Assembly: GCA_018857735.1 (NCBI GenBank)
Contig: JABMCL010001124.1
Location: forward strand, 189,501 to 253,500
Direction of reading: 5' to 3'
Source: Alviniconcha marisindica
Taxonomy: Eukaryota > Mollusca > Gastropoda > Provannidae
DNA length: 64,000 nucleotides
A program made the position numbers and the translations under genes. Position 1 is the stretch's first letter; the number at the start of each line of letters is the position of its first letter. Below are positions 39,301 through 50,763 of the stretch, piece after piece. Below the pieces are notes generated by a model. The model saw nothing but the letters and a program-made list of their open reading frames with translations. It made no database searches and had not been told where the DNA came from.

Positions 39301-40106
39301 TTTCAAACAACTAATAAAGCCATTTCATAAAACTTTAGTTTTGTTTGTTTTGTTTTTTCATCATCATTTTATCATGTAAAATAACATTTTTTTTTTTTTT
39401 TTTTGGTTGATTGCTTTGAAGACAGCAAATTTGTTGAAACTTTGCACACCGACTTGTCGTATCCCATTAAAAAAGAAAAGAAAAAAAAGAAGCATATATA
39501 TATATATATTCATTTTCAACGTTGTTGATTGCTTTTATATAGCGCTATTCTCAGTCTTGAGCAGGCTCACTGTGCTTGCATGTGATTCTAGCCTACATGA
39601 GTGACTAGCTTTTTATAGTGCATTTTTTGAATATCCACCAAAGGAGTGTTTACATGGCTGGTACCACATGAAACTGCTGCCATCTTGGCACGTTCAGTGT
39701 ACACCATACAACCACGCACTATGTCACATGTAACATTCTGAGTACTTTGACACCCCACCCTCCCCCCCACACACACACACAAATGAATGCAGGCAACTCT
39801 GTTACACTCATGGACAGTTTTCTGTCAAATTTGTTTCAGATCTGGCAGGGGTAAGTAAGTAACTTGGTGTTTTACATTTTACACCCAGTCAACCATTCTG
39901 GTTATACTGGTGGGGGGTGGAGAGGGGGGTGGGGGTGGGGGTGGGGGGGTGGGGGGTGATCTCCAAAGCAGACAGCTAATGTGCTGTTATACATGTGCAA
40001 ACTATTTCAGTAAATGTATATATATCACATGATAAGTCTGTTAAAACACTACAAAAACACTGTGAAATTTGCTATCAATCACGCCATGTCGGTGATTTAA
40101 ATGAAG

Positions 40107-40163
<57 letters not shown>

Positions 40164-41732
40164 TTGCATTGTTTATTTGTCCGGCGTTAATTTTATTACG
40201 CAAATACATCTCTATCCTAACAATGCAATGTGGGATGGAGGTATGGGGGTGAAGCAACAAAACACTGATGGGTGGAAACAGCCCTTAGCAATGTGGCTGC
40301 AGGCCCGTGTACATGACATTTTTCCAACAAAAGTCACATATGCACTTCCAAACTTGCCAAAAATAGAAGCTCATCACTGAGATTCCTCTGACACCAAATT
40401 CTGAGCAGAGTTTATAAAATGTCCTTTGGATGAGACTATAAATAAAGGTCCCCTGTGCGTCTACAATGCATGCAAAAAAATCACATGATTATAATATGCA
40501 TGTTATTGTTAAGATCCTGTCGTCAATGTCAGAGTCGGTGGAGTATGGAAACAGCAAAATAACCCAGCATACACTGAAAGTAACTAAGTGACAAAGTCTT
40601 CAAAATGTTGAACACTATACAGAAGAAGAAGAAGGTGAAATGTCAACAATTCCTTCAAGTTCTGAAAACAGGGGACACTGACTGATACCAGACTGGAATC
40701 TACAACATAGCAACAATAAAATTTAAAAAAAACTCAAAAAAGTACAACAGCAAGCAGTCAGGTATGTGACCAACAACAACACATACAGGTCATCAGGCAG
40801 TGTTACATCCATGCTTGGCAATCTGAAGTGGTAGAGCCTTGAACAATGAAGACAACAGACTCGTCTGGGGATGCTCTACAAAATCAACAATGGCCTTGCA
40901 GACATAAACCCTGCAAGCTTCTTCCACCACTCTGACCCTAGGACCAGAGGAGCACAAAGACTGCACCAGGAACAGGTACAACACCATGTCTTCTTCCACT
41001 CTTTTTCCCCCAATTCAGTCTATGAGCCTGAATGGAACCTCAGAGTCGACTAGGCTGCAGTCTTCGCAACAATCTGCCAGTCCCCACCTCTCAAAGAATA
41101 CCAAGAAGCTCATGTATATAGTTTTAACTTTTGATTAGCTGTCTTATTATTACTTATTATTGCTTTAAAAAGACCAAAGGCACGGACCGTGATTACCTTT
41201 TATTATTTAAACACACATGACTGCAGGACTTGCAATGCTCTGAAAGAGCTCAGTTCTTGACTGGAAGAAGAAGAAACACAACTTCCCAAACAAACATAAT
41301 GGTCATAACTGACGCAAGTTGCACCAATCTGACCAATATTTAAAACACTGGGAATAAACAAATGTAACAGATGACAACAAGTTGTGAAATGTTGCCCAAA
41401 CTAAGTACTGGGATTCCCACAGTACAAAGAAGTCGGAATAACAACATGCAGCACTAAAGAGTAAAACAACAAGAAAAAACAATAATCTCTGCATAGCTCA
41501 AGTAAGAACTATTTTGAAGGAAAAGGGCAAATAGTGACAAAATTGTTAATATGCTGAAGGCGGTCACTTAATGGAAGAAGGCTAAAATTATTCACGAGCC
41601 GTAAAAGACACGATATTATCATTATAAAGGGCAAACCTGTGAAGGTTCCATTTCAGCTTGTCGCTTTAGTTCATGCCATCTGTTTAATCGATCTTGCTTG
41701 ATGCGCGCTTCCATGTGATAACTCATAGCCAT
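29963..41732 (-). CDS. Unrecognised gene: two shared 5' exons and four phase-matched terminal exons
   Basis: I do not recognise the family. Shared exon 1 (41637-41732) encodes MAMSYHMEARIKQDRLNRWH and 12 more residues (32 in all). Shared exon 2 (39058-39146) adds 29 residues, ending TDPGQFHQI plus AG. Four downstream exons (36106-36289, 33916-34174, 32712-32859, 29963-30173) each start one base into a codon, which fits exon 2's overhang of two, and each ends in an in-frame stop. Four isoforms of about 122, 147, 110 and 131 residues would share the first 61. The N terminus is charged and probably helical; no signal peptide or membrane segment is visible. Minus-strand AATAAA motifs lie after exons 3, 4 and 6, supporting separate 3' ends. 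A serial-splicing alternative (exon 4 using CT then GTGAAT just before its stop) is possible. Gene structure is well supported; isoform usage is inference. Confidence 0.72.
30930..31110. repeat. Three-copy ~63-bp imperfect tandem repeat
   Basis: Units with GTTAAAGTAAACCAAAC(T)AC, GGCTTTGAA and GTTCACAT, in the intron between terminal exons 5 and 6. Confidence 0.8.
32080..32126. repeat. (GT)n microsatellite
   Basis: About 45 bases of GT. A (CA)n run follows at 32268-32316 and a (GA)n run at 32493-32560, so three dinucleotide types cluster within 500 bases. Confidence 0.96.
32268..32316. repeat. (CA)n microsatellite
   Basis: About 45 bases of CA. Confidence 0.96.
32493..32566. repeat. (GA)n microsatellite
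   Basis: About 50 bases of pure GA followed by interrupted GACAGA units. Confidence 0.96.
32712..32859 (-). CDS. Unknown gene terminal exon 5 (48 codons + stop)
   Basis: Acceptor CTGTTTTCAG, then ETEEKRFKNWNPPKKERP, a proline run (IPKPPPPSVRNLKRD) and RVYSILHPYEFY before TGA. No phase-2 donor exists before the stop, so it must be terminal if used. Half of it is duplicated at 27023-27171. No clear minus-strand polyadenylation signal was seen after it. Confidence 0.68.
33360..33400. repeat. (GT)n microsatellite
   Basis: About 38 bases of GT. Confidence 0.95.
33916..34174 (-). CDS. Unknown gene terminal exon 4 (85 codons + stop)
   Basis: Acceptor CCTCTGCAG, then PPPLPMFRVNQEGYCNRYQN..., EEAFATIYPGSDNSDYSSDV, NRVYRRMNIALDKYH and a TGA stop. 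A minus-strand AATAAA at 33482-33487 follows by 430 bases. A possible donor (CT then GTGAAT) overlaps the stop codon and would let it act as an internal exon in the same phase. Confidence 0.72.
34200..34980. repeat. Degenerate ~90-bp tandem repeat upstream of terminal exon 4
   Basis: Six to seven diverged units with landmarks ACACTGACACAGTGCAT, TTTCCCCTGTT, ATCCAATACTAACATTG and ATTCCTGACAGACAAAAC. It lies on the intron side of the exon 4 acceptor but includes no exon sequence that I can see. Confidence 0.82.
36008..36120. repeat. Two-copy tandem duplication over the stop of terminal exon 3
   Basis: Units starting CTTCTCT(C/G)ACAT and containing GACAGCCCTT(C/G)ATCTC and TTTTACACTA, about 57 bp apart. 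The copy nearer the gene includes the stop codon; the downstream copy still reads TAC...GTGTAG. Confidence 0.85.
36106..36289 (-). CDS. Unknown gene terminal exon 3 (60 codons + stop)
   Basis: Encodes a basic start (SQTASPRRAVPSYETGVIF) and NPIYKIMYPGSFTYRRA before TAG at 36108-36106. Minus-strand AATAAA motifs at 35742-35752 could end the transcript. The last coding bases and stop are part of a two-copy 57-bp tandem duplication. Confidence 0.72.
39058..39146 (-). CDS. Unknown gene exon 2
   Basis: Acceptor TTCTTCCAG at 39147, then GMGDKLEFSSNKQKKESVLV and TDPGQFHQI, donor AG then GTGGGT. The phase-0 start fits exon 1 and the AG overhang fits all four downstream exons. Confidence 0.75.
39528..39760 (-). 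repeat. tRNA-SINE family copy, body and tail
   Basis: On the minus strand the order is GATGGCAGCAGTTTCATGTG, ACCAGCCATGTAA, GGTGGATATTC, AAAAAGCTAGTCACTCATG, AGAATCACATGCAAGCACAG and AGCGCTATATAAAAGCAATC. The first two blocks match 63805-63845 and the last two match 63935-64000. Confidence 0.8.
39852..39920 (+). repeat. Dispersed repeat R2 copy
   Basis: GTAAGTAAGTAACTTGGTGT and ACACCCAGTCAACCATTCTG. Similar segments lie at 5118-5165, 12880-12935 and 13777-13840 (core CCCAGTCAACC followed by GGTTATATCAGGG or similar). Confidence 0.75.
40104..40163. repeat. (AT)n microsatellite
   Basis: About 55 bases of TA repeats interrupted by one TACATA. Confidence 0.96.
40740..41276 (+). pseudogene. Decayed non-LTR retrotransposon: end of reverse-transcriptase ORF plus 3' tail
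   Basis: One frame reads QQAVRYVTNNNTYRSSGSVT, SMLGNLKW and then stops; it resumes as LGMLYKINNGLADINPASFF and TRGAQRLHQEQ. Blocks of the form RLGMLYKI.NGLADINP...RTRGAQRL are typical of the C-terminal end of LINE ORF2 in marine invertebrates (established knowledge from family memory, not a search). The frame is broken and contains stops, so it is a 5'-truncated dead copy. Its likely 3' end is CTGAAAGAGCTCAGTTCTTG followed by GAAGAAGAAGAA near 41276. It lies antisense in intron 1 of the unknown gene. Confidence 0.7.
41637..41732 (-). CDS. Unknown gene exon 1 (start exon)
   Basis: The ATG at 41732 is preceded by CCAAG. A second ATG lies two codons on. The 32 codons are rich in Arg, Lys, Glu and Gln (EARIKQDRLNRWHELKRQAE) and end at a donor CAG then GTTTGC with no phase overhang. 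Confidence 0.8.
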
Positions 41733-42600
41733 CTTGGTGTCTTTCGTGCGGGCTGTCTAGTTGACTTGCGGCAGAGAATCGGAGAGCTAAGCTGTTGCAA
41801 CTAACTAGGCCAGTCTGTTTCTCATAGCAACGCAGGAAGTCTCGGATGCGCGAGAATCAGACCAATTTTAAAAGTTCTTTATTGATGTATATAAACCGAA
41901 ATTGACAGCAAAATTGTGAATCTAAGCGTTTACGATGCAGTACATCAAATTATATTTATGAGAAAAATTACAACGAGTTGTGCCAGGCAATGCGCATAGG
42001 TGTCAATAAAATGTAGGGGTCTTGCACTTCAGTCTAAACTCAGCGAAGTTTATTGCCCCTTTGAATAATGTTAATGGAAACAAAACATTCGTGAAAATTG
42101 CTTTTTTTTGTTAATTCGCAATGGTCTAAATTATGAGAAACTATTCAGCTGTGTCTTTGAAAATACATGTTTCGCCCAAAATGCATTGTGCTTCCTCCAA
42201 CGTGCGCACGGATAACTGAATTTCAGACAGTTCTGCGCACTGCACATGTTAGCTTCTGAGAAAAGTGTACGATCTAAAGTGCATTTTTGCTCATTTTGAC
42301 TATCATAGACATTCATCAACTTTCTCATGTGTAAATATATCATTATTTAAGACCCGGGCAACTACATCATATCGGTTTGTATTTGTTCAATTTTTAGAAT
42401 TTTTGATGTTTTATGGGAACATGCCGATATCCGGCGTGTCTTCCGTGTGTGCGCAATCTAGTCGGGAATGAGAGTGAAAGTTACCCTGAATTCTAGGTCC
42501 TTCGATGTGCAGTCAGGGATTATTAGGTACAGAGTGGTGATTTTCATGTCTAATTGGTAGTTAAGTTTTGTTTCGGAAGAGGTTTGAAACATATAAAAGA
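41733..42600. promoter_or_regulatory. Head-to-head interval between unknown gene and G3BP
   Basis: About 0.9 kb separates the minus-strand start codon at 41732 from the putative plus-strand transcription start near 42.62 kb. No coding sequence was seen. The arrangement allows shared regulation, but I see no definite factor sites. Confidence 0.4.
42592..42598 (+). promoter_or_regulatory. Candidate TATA box for G3BP
   Basis: TATAAAA in the context AACATATAAAAGACG. Transcription would start about 30 bases on, near GTTCGAGTTGTACATC. A non-coding first exon is needed because the coding start lies 6 kb downstream behind an acceptor. Confidence 0.4.
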
Positions 42601-43369
42601 CGAATTCACCGTTGTTCGAGTTGTACATCTCGTGGTCAGCCGAAAGTAATGGCGTGCTCGCACATGCTCAGTGAAAACTTTCCAGAAGCCTTTGTGCTTT
42701 GGGTGTGCGGTTGGTGATCATTCTTGGTTTGCTTGCGATTTTTAAATTTTTTTGTTCACGTTTCTTGAAAAACTTGAAAAGAACTGCCATGGTTTATACT
42801 TACTGTTTTATAGACCGCCGATTTAGGGCATGGGCACTCCATAACCTTGGTTAAAAAAAAAAAAAAAGTCTATGTAGACTTATCAAATTTAAGTTCTTGG
42901 TCAAACCCCCAAAATATACCTTTTTAATTTTATGGGTCGACCTCGAGTCATGAGTTGTAATAAAACCATTGATATGCCCCATTTAGGAAAGAATAATCAT
43001 TTTATCTTGAATCAAATTTCAGCCATCATTTACCAAACTACAGTTGGTTTCTCACATTTCACCTAGTTTTAGTGTTGGCAACTGTGCATCCAGCCAGTAC
43101 TCGATGCCTTTTTGTTTTTGTTTGAAGAAAGGAAAGGACTAGTTGCACTTTCTCTCAACTCTTGTTTGAGGGTTCGCAATTGTATTTTTTCTGTGGAGGA
43201 TTTTTGAGTGATTCTTGATTTATACTGACTTCTTTCACAGTTTCAGGTTTCCTTGATGTGCAAGGCCATATACTCATTTACTTCTGTCAGTTCTTGTCCT
43301 CACACTGTCACAGTGATTTACCATAATTCCTTTTTACAGTAAGGCAATCCTTTTTCCTAAAATTTTGCT

Positions 43370-43900
43370 TGTGCCTTATTCTACTTCCTAGTTGTAGTCC
43401 GTAATGCCTTATCTGTGAATAAAATTTGGAATGCATGCTTTTATGAAGAATGATAAGGACTATTTTGAACCTGAATCGGTGGCCGCATCAGAGTGAAATA
43501 GAAAGCTTGTACCTCGGCAAACTAATGAGAGATTGTATGGGCAATCATAAACATTGAATCAACAGAGGACAGCTTCCCGGAAATAGGATTCGGAATGACC
43601 TAATAGCCCTTGTCCGTCAGCATATATATTGCAGCATTTACACCAGGGTGGAAGATACAAAATTGAAAACAAAGTGCACACTGACAAATTGAATTACCAA
43701 ATGAGAAAAAATGGTGGCAGCCTCGCTTTCAACTTTATGACCTACAAAGTCTCCCAGCTGAGAACTGGGTTAGCCGATTGTCATCTGCTGCTATGTTCAT
43801 CTTTGGAAAATGCTGCTGTGTATGCTGTTCTACTTCTAGCAGTTCAGACTTTTTGTCAATGGCCAGTATACTGAACATTTCCACCTTTCTGTATTACAGC
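43370..43900 (+). repeat. Diverged ~530-bp repeat, copy 1 (partner 45560-46075)
   Basis: Colinear blocks shared with the partner: TTTGGAATG, CCTTGTC(C/T)GTCAGCATATA, GAAAACAAA(G/A)TGCACA, AATGGTGGCAGCCTCG, AAGAACTGGGTT-like, TCATCTT(T/C)GGAAAATG and TACTGAACATTT. Family unknown. Confidence 0.85.
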
Positions 43901-45559
43901 ACAGCGGCATATTCCTTTGTGTGTGACACATGTCCATTATGTTTTGCTTGTTGGCTATGACACCGCCAAAGTTACACCTTGTATTCAGGAGTGCCTTTGG
44001 ATTTTTTAATACTCCTGAGACAAATTTGAGGGGGTGCACATGATGAGTAGTATCCAGAAATGCCTTGTACTAGCTGTATGGAAATTATTATGTTCCCAGA
44101 ACTTATTTAAGAGTGATGTGTTTTACAGTGGAGCATTTCAACTTACTGTTATTCAGCCATATGTCTTATGTGTAGGTGACCAAGGCTGGGTTGCCTGGTT
44201 GTGCCTAAATTTTGATCACAACTGTACTTTCAAGCTGTCTGCTTACTGTGTTTTTCAAGTTTGATGTTACACCTTTGTGGCGAAATTAGATAGGAACTGG
44301 GTCATCAGTGTCCATATTTGTGGTGAGAATATTGTCACCAAGAGGCGATTTGTTTACTTCCTCATCCATGGTTTTGTGTTGGGCCAATGAAAATCTAGTA
44401 CATTTGGTTATTTATAATGTGTCCTCAGCTGACAAGAATTTTCACATAGTTGGTCAACATTTGGAAACTTTGCCAATGCAAAATTTCTGTGGCCCTCAGA
44501 CCCCTGCCTTTCAGGATTGGAGCCACTTTTCAGCCCCCCACACCCCAAACCCCCATGAACAAGCAAGAGATGGGTTGACTGATTTTGTAAGGATTGAATG
44601 ATTCTTCGATGGCCAAAGAAGGCCTAAAATATGAAGAGAGAAAAAAAATGTTTCTCCAAAAGTGGAAACAGGAATTCACATAGCTGATTTATTATAATGA
44701 CTGGACATGTCGAATGAGATGCAGGGCTCAATTTGAATTTGATTCGGGCTCAAACAGCTCAATTTTTCAAAGAAAAAACTGGAAGTAGCAGCAGGAATGT
44801 TGCAGTTAGTTACTGGGTCAGAGAATTTCAAAAAAGAAATTGCAGATTGCGCACAGCAGAAGTAAAAAATTAAATGCATGTCCAGCATATGGCTGCAACA
44901 CTTAATCGTCAAGGCCAGGCTAGTGCTGTGGTGGGCTTCATGTGATAAGAGAAGGGAGGGGACGAGATCAACTGTTCAAAATGAACATGACATACCTTTT
45001 GCTAAGAGAAGGCTTAAACTACCATTGTACCAAGCCATACAAGAAATTTGGTCTCTCTTGCTCTCTCTCACACACAGCATACACACACATGCACATTGAA
45101 ACAATCGGTACTAATCATGTTTTTAAATGATATTGTGCGGCACTAGCTGTTGTCAAATCAGTCATATTGGTGTTGCAATCATGGAATGCATGGACGTTGG
45201 ATGGTACTTGGATAACATTTGAAAACAAATTGCCTAATCCAGGGGTCACACTCATTGCAAACTTTTGTGTAAATATTGCATTTTTGGGGTGCCATATGCA
45301 TTTTAGCTGCATTGCTGTGTCACTGTATGCAAAATGATGTACACCAATTTAACAAGTTGTTGCTCACTGGTGGCTGCCACGTACATCAACACTAGATCTA
45401 CTTCAAAATTCCATGTCATCTCAGCCAGGGCCCTCCATTCCTGTCTGGCATGCGCTGCAAGTCCAGTCAGCGAAGGGCGAAATCTGGATGACAAAATAAA
45501 CATGTAAGCTGACATAATTTTCAGACTGTAAGGCGATGCATTTCCCCCCTCGAATCTGA

Positions 45560-46075
45560 TCCTTGCACCTTATCGTTGGTAGCACCCTGTCCATGAATCA
45601 AATTTGCATACTTTTCCAAAGAATGACAATGATTAGTTTGAAACCGAATCCTGATGAACCTGTGTCTGGATTCTGAAAGAAGAATCGGTCTCTATATCAG
45701 AAATAGCGTATCTTGCCAAACTGATCAGTTATAATTTCTGGTCAACCAACGGACACGATCCCAGACATAGAATTTGGAATGACTCAGTATGCCTTGTCTG
45801 TCAGCATATAGCAGAATTTACTCAAAGGTAGAAGACTATACAACTGAAAACAAAATGCACATTGACACTGAATATGAATGAGAGAAAATGGTGGCAGCCT
45901 CGATTTTAACTTCATCTCATTACCAAATCCCATGGTAGACAAGAACTGGGTTTTCCGACATTGTCTGCTGTAGTTCATCTTCGGAAAATGATGCCATGTA
46001 CAATGTTCCAGTCTATTCAGACTTTTTGTGAACAGCAGTTTACTGAACATTTTCACTTTTTTTTGTGAATGGATA
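45560..46075 (+). repeat. Diverged ~530-bp repeat, copy 2
   Basis: Same block order and orientation as 43370-43900, about 2.2 kb downstream in the same intron. Either a tandem segmental duplication or two insertions of one interspersed element. Confidence 0.85.
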
Positions 46076-48802
46076 GACTTTCTTGTTTACTATTTTCATT
46101 CGCTCACTTTTTAGATTGTGAGCTGCATTCAAGTTACTCCATCATTTTGGCTTGATTGTGAGCTACATTCAAGTTTTTCCATCATTTTGGCTTGCTTTGT
46201 GCACTACTTCTAGTTATGCTGTACACATTTTTTGTACCACTGACGCAAATTATGTAATGTTTGGGGTCAGTTGATGCAAATCTTTAAAATGTGGTGTGAC
46301 TCCTGTTAATCACTAATTGTTCTGTTATACTGTTAACAAATTTGAAATATGCTGCCAAATTTGAGTGTTTGGCAAACATTTTTAGCTCTTCTTTGGCCAC
46401 AAAGTTGCAAATCGTGGTAGCCAAAGGCCAGTGATTAACTCGAGCAAAATATTTGACTCTCAGAGCAGGGATGTTTTATGACTAGTTTCTGTTTGTGGTG
46501 ATGCTGTGTGGATATTGAGATAATTTGGATCAACAAGAGAAGTTCAAATTCTGTATTCTGTAATACTTTTTAAACATAGAGGTGACTGCCATATTTAAAA
46601 AGAAGATAGTTTTGAGTGTGAGTAAAAATTTAAAACAGGACAGTTATACTTATAGGATTATAGAAATAAAAGATTATAGTTTTACTGTATAGAAAATACT
46701 GTGAACAACTAAGGTGGTGCTTTTTCCTCAACTTTGATCCATGCAACATGTGGTCAGTTCTACCTCACCTGTGAGTGTGATTAAATCTTGGTGACCATGT
46801 GCATGCAATTTTGGAACACTTGTGTCAGGAGAGCTGGTCAGATAATTACCATATGTGGAGAATTCTGTCGCAGTAATTCTGCTGTCCCAGTTCATTCAAT
46901 TTCATTTTCCCCGTATCATCTTTAACTTGAGCAGTGTGTATTGTGAATGTGAATTAAAATAATTCAATTTTACTTGTGCTTTGATGGCATGTAGTTTGCC
47001 CTGATTTCAGGTTATGTGATCTTCAGAGTTGACTGGGTGTCTAATAGTAATACCAAGAATTAACTGGTCATTAGCTGGCAGAGTGCAAGGAACATGTTTG
47101 GTTGGGCATAATTTTTTTTATAAGGTATTATCCACCACTACTGGGGTCATATTGTCCTTTCCTGCTGGTTAGTTTTATTATTTTTTGTGCTTTGCTGGTG
47201 GGATTTTGTTCTTTAGTCCTTGAGTTTTATCTGCTGTTACTTGCAACACTACAAACACAGAAATCACCTCAGTCATACTGACTTGCTGTTGCCGTTGAGA
47301 ATCAGAATGCTGCAATTTTTCAGATAGAAATAATGATTAACACCGACAGTGCCTGCAGAAGTTCCAGCTCTTGTGATTATGTTTGTCAGGTCACCATTGT
47401 CATGAACCTTCAGCTGCATGCCCTCTCAAGTCTGATGTACTGCATTTGAGAATGCCTTCACATTGTTAATGGGATATGGTGGTTACTTGTGCTGAACTGT
47501 GAAACCATCGACTGTTGTGACTGTTTACTTTTATAGCTTTAGGATTTAAAGGAACTAGCCTTTTTAGATTTCCCCCCCCCCCCCCCCCCCCCACAATTGG
47601 GGGGTGGGTGGGTGAATTTTCATTGTGATTTGTCTCAGAGTTTTTTTCTTTCTTTCTCCATCAGATGGCTAATTTTGCCCCCGAATTACCAGTAATTATG
47701 ACTAGATGAGTTAAAAATAGATTGATGGTAAATCCCAGTTGACCACCTTTTTTTGTGGACTCAGGTTTTTTGCTAGGATGCTGTAATACGTCATCAACAG
47801 TGTACTGCACAGCAGTAATAGCTATCGGTGACAAAAATGACTGCAATCCACATGAATATCTTCTGTGACCTTTATGCAAAACTGGCAGCTTCCTGCTGTA
47901 TCCTTGATGCCAAAGACATTTTGATGTCAAAATGAAGCACAAAGGAAAAGCACGCAATGCAGTACTTAATGAGCTCATAAACAAGTGTTAGTGATGGTGT
48001 CCAAGAAGGTCACCTTGTGAAATTGACATCAGTGGCACGTTCACTCACAAAACTGTTGCTGTGGATCATGTTCTTTTGACCGGCTCAAAGCACATGCGAT
48101 GTCTATCCTGGGATTCGGAAGGAGAGTTCCTTTAAAAAGTTTAAGATTAAGTTGACTGGTTTGTATCCTCATCTGAAAGATGAGACATTCTGATTTTTTT
48201 CTGCTAATGACCAAAAGCCTTTTTTTTCTCTCTTTTTATGTTCCCCACTTCACATAAAGAGGACTGAAGGAGTAAATGCAGCACTGAGCAAGTGAACAGC
48301 AACATTGACATTCTGTTCAGTTTTTTCCTTCAGACAAGGATGTACTGAGACATTACTTTACAGCGATTATTCACGATCAAGAGCCCTAACAATTGTTGTG
48401 AACTGTACCATACCCGGCACTAAACTGTCCACCTCTTCACTTGCTACTGCACCGGTCATGTCCCAGGACTAGTTAGGTGGCCTTAGTTGCAATATAAAGA
48501 GGGGGACCTTGATCATGTTGAAAGAACAACCTGAATGTCATTGAACAGTGGTCTTAAGTTGAAAGAGCAGTAGTCTTTGCCTGGGGGTTCATTTACACTG
48601 AACATTGAGTAATAGGGTATAAAAAGAGCCTTAAAAAAGAGTGATGGTCTGTCATGAGGGATCTTGTACAGTGCTGAAATGGTGAAAGTCCATGAATTTG
48701 TCAGTTAAGTACATGGAGAATGCAAGTGTTGTAGCATTTACCTGTTGCATCTGTCCAATGCAGTTCCATGTCTGTTACAGATAATTATAAATATCAGGAA
48801 TA

Positions 48803-50763
48803 ATGGTCATGGCTAATACATCAGCCGGTGAACTGGATGCCGCTTCTGCTCTGCATGTGGGAAGAGAATTTGTGCGACAGTACTACACGCTGATGCATGA
48901 AGCACCTGTTCACTTGCACAGGTAGGTTGAAACTTCACTGCATCGTGAGAATGAGGCAAATGCTGTAATGATCATCCTGTGGCTTTTGGCAGCAGCAGCA
49001 GAATGGAGTGAGCTTCTTCTCTCTCAGCTCTTGCAGTCAACCAAACACCTTTGTAGAAACATTGTGGTGGCATTTCCTTTGGTGATATTTCAATGACATT
49101 TTTGAAGCTATGCATGGTGATCTCTATCAAGAAAGACATGTTTAAATACTGATTTTGGTAATGACCTGTTTTTGAAGGTCACATGATAATTTCAATTCCC
49201 TCTGTCTATTTGAATGCATGTTGACTGGCCTGCTTGCTCTGTTTGATGCTTAATGTTTTGTGTGGGTTGCAGGTTCTACTCGCAAAACTCCAGCTTTGTG
49301 CATGGAGGGGTTGAGAAACCCGGTGAAGAAACGCCTCCAGTTTGCGGTCAGCATGTAAGCTGTTTTATGTACACTCTGCTTACAGTGACTGTTTGAGAAG
49401 AAATACCTAATGCTGTGCTTGTGTAATATTCATGGGGCTTCTCTGGGGAGACAGTCCTTTTTTAAATTCACAGGACTTGAATAAGTAAAGTTGAAAACAT
49501 AAACAAAAACTTGCATGGTTACTAGTTTGAAAGATGCAGGTCAGAATGTTTTGCTGAGCTCTTTTATGTCTTTAAAAAAAATTGGAGATCACTTGTGTTT
49601 GGTTGCAGGAGATCCATAAGAAGATCGTCTCTCTTGATTTCCGTGACTGCCATGCCAAGATCCGCCAGGTGGACAGCCAGCCCACTGTTGGTCATGGTGT
49701 TGTGATCCAGGTTGGTGTCATCAGATCTTGTCGTGTGGAGGTTATGGACAAAATGTTCAGAATGCCAGAACCAATGGTTTTTGTTTAGCTTGGTTATTTC
49801 ACAATGTGGAAAAGAAACTCCATGGGTAAAAGAGTTTCAGTGCTGTTTCCTGTCCAAAAATGGGTATGGAAGTAAGAAGATGATTGTTTTGTACTCATGT
49901 AGCAAAGACTCCAATATTGCACCATCGGCTTTTTTTTTTTCCCTTCTGTGTCTTTTTTTATTTTATATAAGTACTTTGTTGTCCCATTTAGGACCTTTGA
50001 AATGTGTGTGCAACATCCATGTCTCTGTGCATTTATGTGGATGTTACCTTGAAACATGAGAATAGACTGTCTTAGTTTTACTGCAGAACAGTTTTGACAT
50101 AGTTCCAGAGCATCAGTGTTTTCATGGGCAGTCCTGTTGGCCGCACAGGGTCATCTCAAAACAGAAGCATTGAAACAAAAACTGGGTATTAGTGGGTTTT
50201 GTTGTTATTAGTTTGATTGTTTCTGGATTTTTAAGTGCTTTGATATCAATGTTTCCTTGATCAGTTTGCTTTGGGGTGAGTGAGCCTATGCAGTTGACTG
50301 GATGTTAAAATCCAGTTGCTAACTAATGAACTTTGGTTAGTGGTTGATCTGAGTAAGATAATGACAACAGCTGAATAACAGTATGGGAGAAGAAAGGATT
50401 TTAAATGAACACCCCTTCATCGCATGACAAGGCTGTTTGACAGGGGGCATGTCCATGGCATGAAATGAATGGAGGAAGATGTCTAGAACAGGTCTTTCAG
50501 ACTGCTCTGGACTAATTGAAACTATTGTGTTAACAAGGAAACTGAGGGACAACCATTGTGGAGCAAGCCAAAGGTGACCGAGGTGGGTGTTTTGTGATAT
50601 TTACAGGTGACTGGAGAGCTGTCAAACAATGGCCAGCCCATGAGGAGGTTCATGCAAACCTTTGTCCTGGCGCCTCAGTCTGCAAAGAAGTACTATGTTC
50701 ACAATGATATCTTCCGCTACCAGGATGAGGTCTTCACAGAGGACGAGAGTTCTGATCCTGAGG
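48803..50763 (+). CDS. G3BP: G3BP exons 1-4: NTF2-like dimerisation domain
   Basis: Reads [73 protein letters not shown] and [11 protein letters not shown]. The Phe in HRFYSQN (residue 41 here) corresponds to human F33, in the pocket that binds FGDF-type motifs of USP10 and the partner site of caprin (established knowledge). Intron lengths are 351, 254 and 896 bases. The exon 4 end, DESSDPE plus G, starts the acidic region. Confidence 0.95.

Larger units (their letters stand above)
42600..48780 (+). other. Probable G3BP 5' UTR exon and 6-kb first intron
   Basis: The coding exon is preceded by an acceptor (CATGTCTGTTACAG at 48780), so a leader exon must lie upstream. The TATA-proximal segment 42.62-42.72 kb is the best candidate, though its donor is uncertain. 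The intron holds a diverged internal duplication (43370-43900 and 45560-46075) and a C18 run near 47574. No supported genes were seen in it. Confidence 0.5.
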
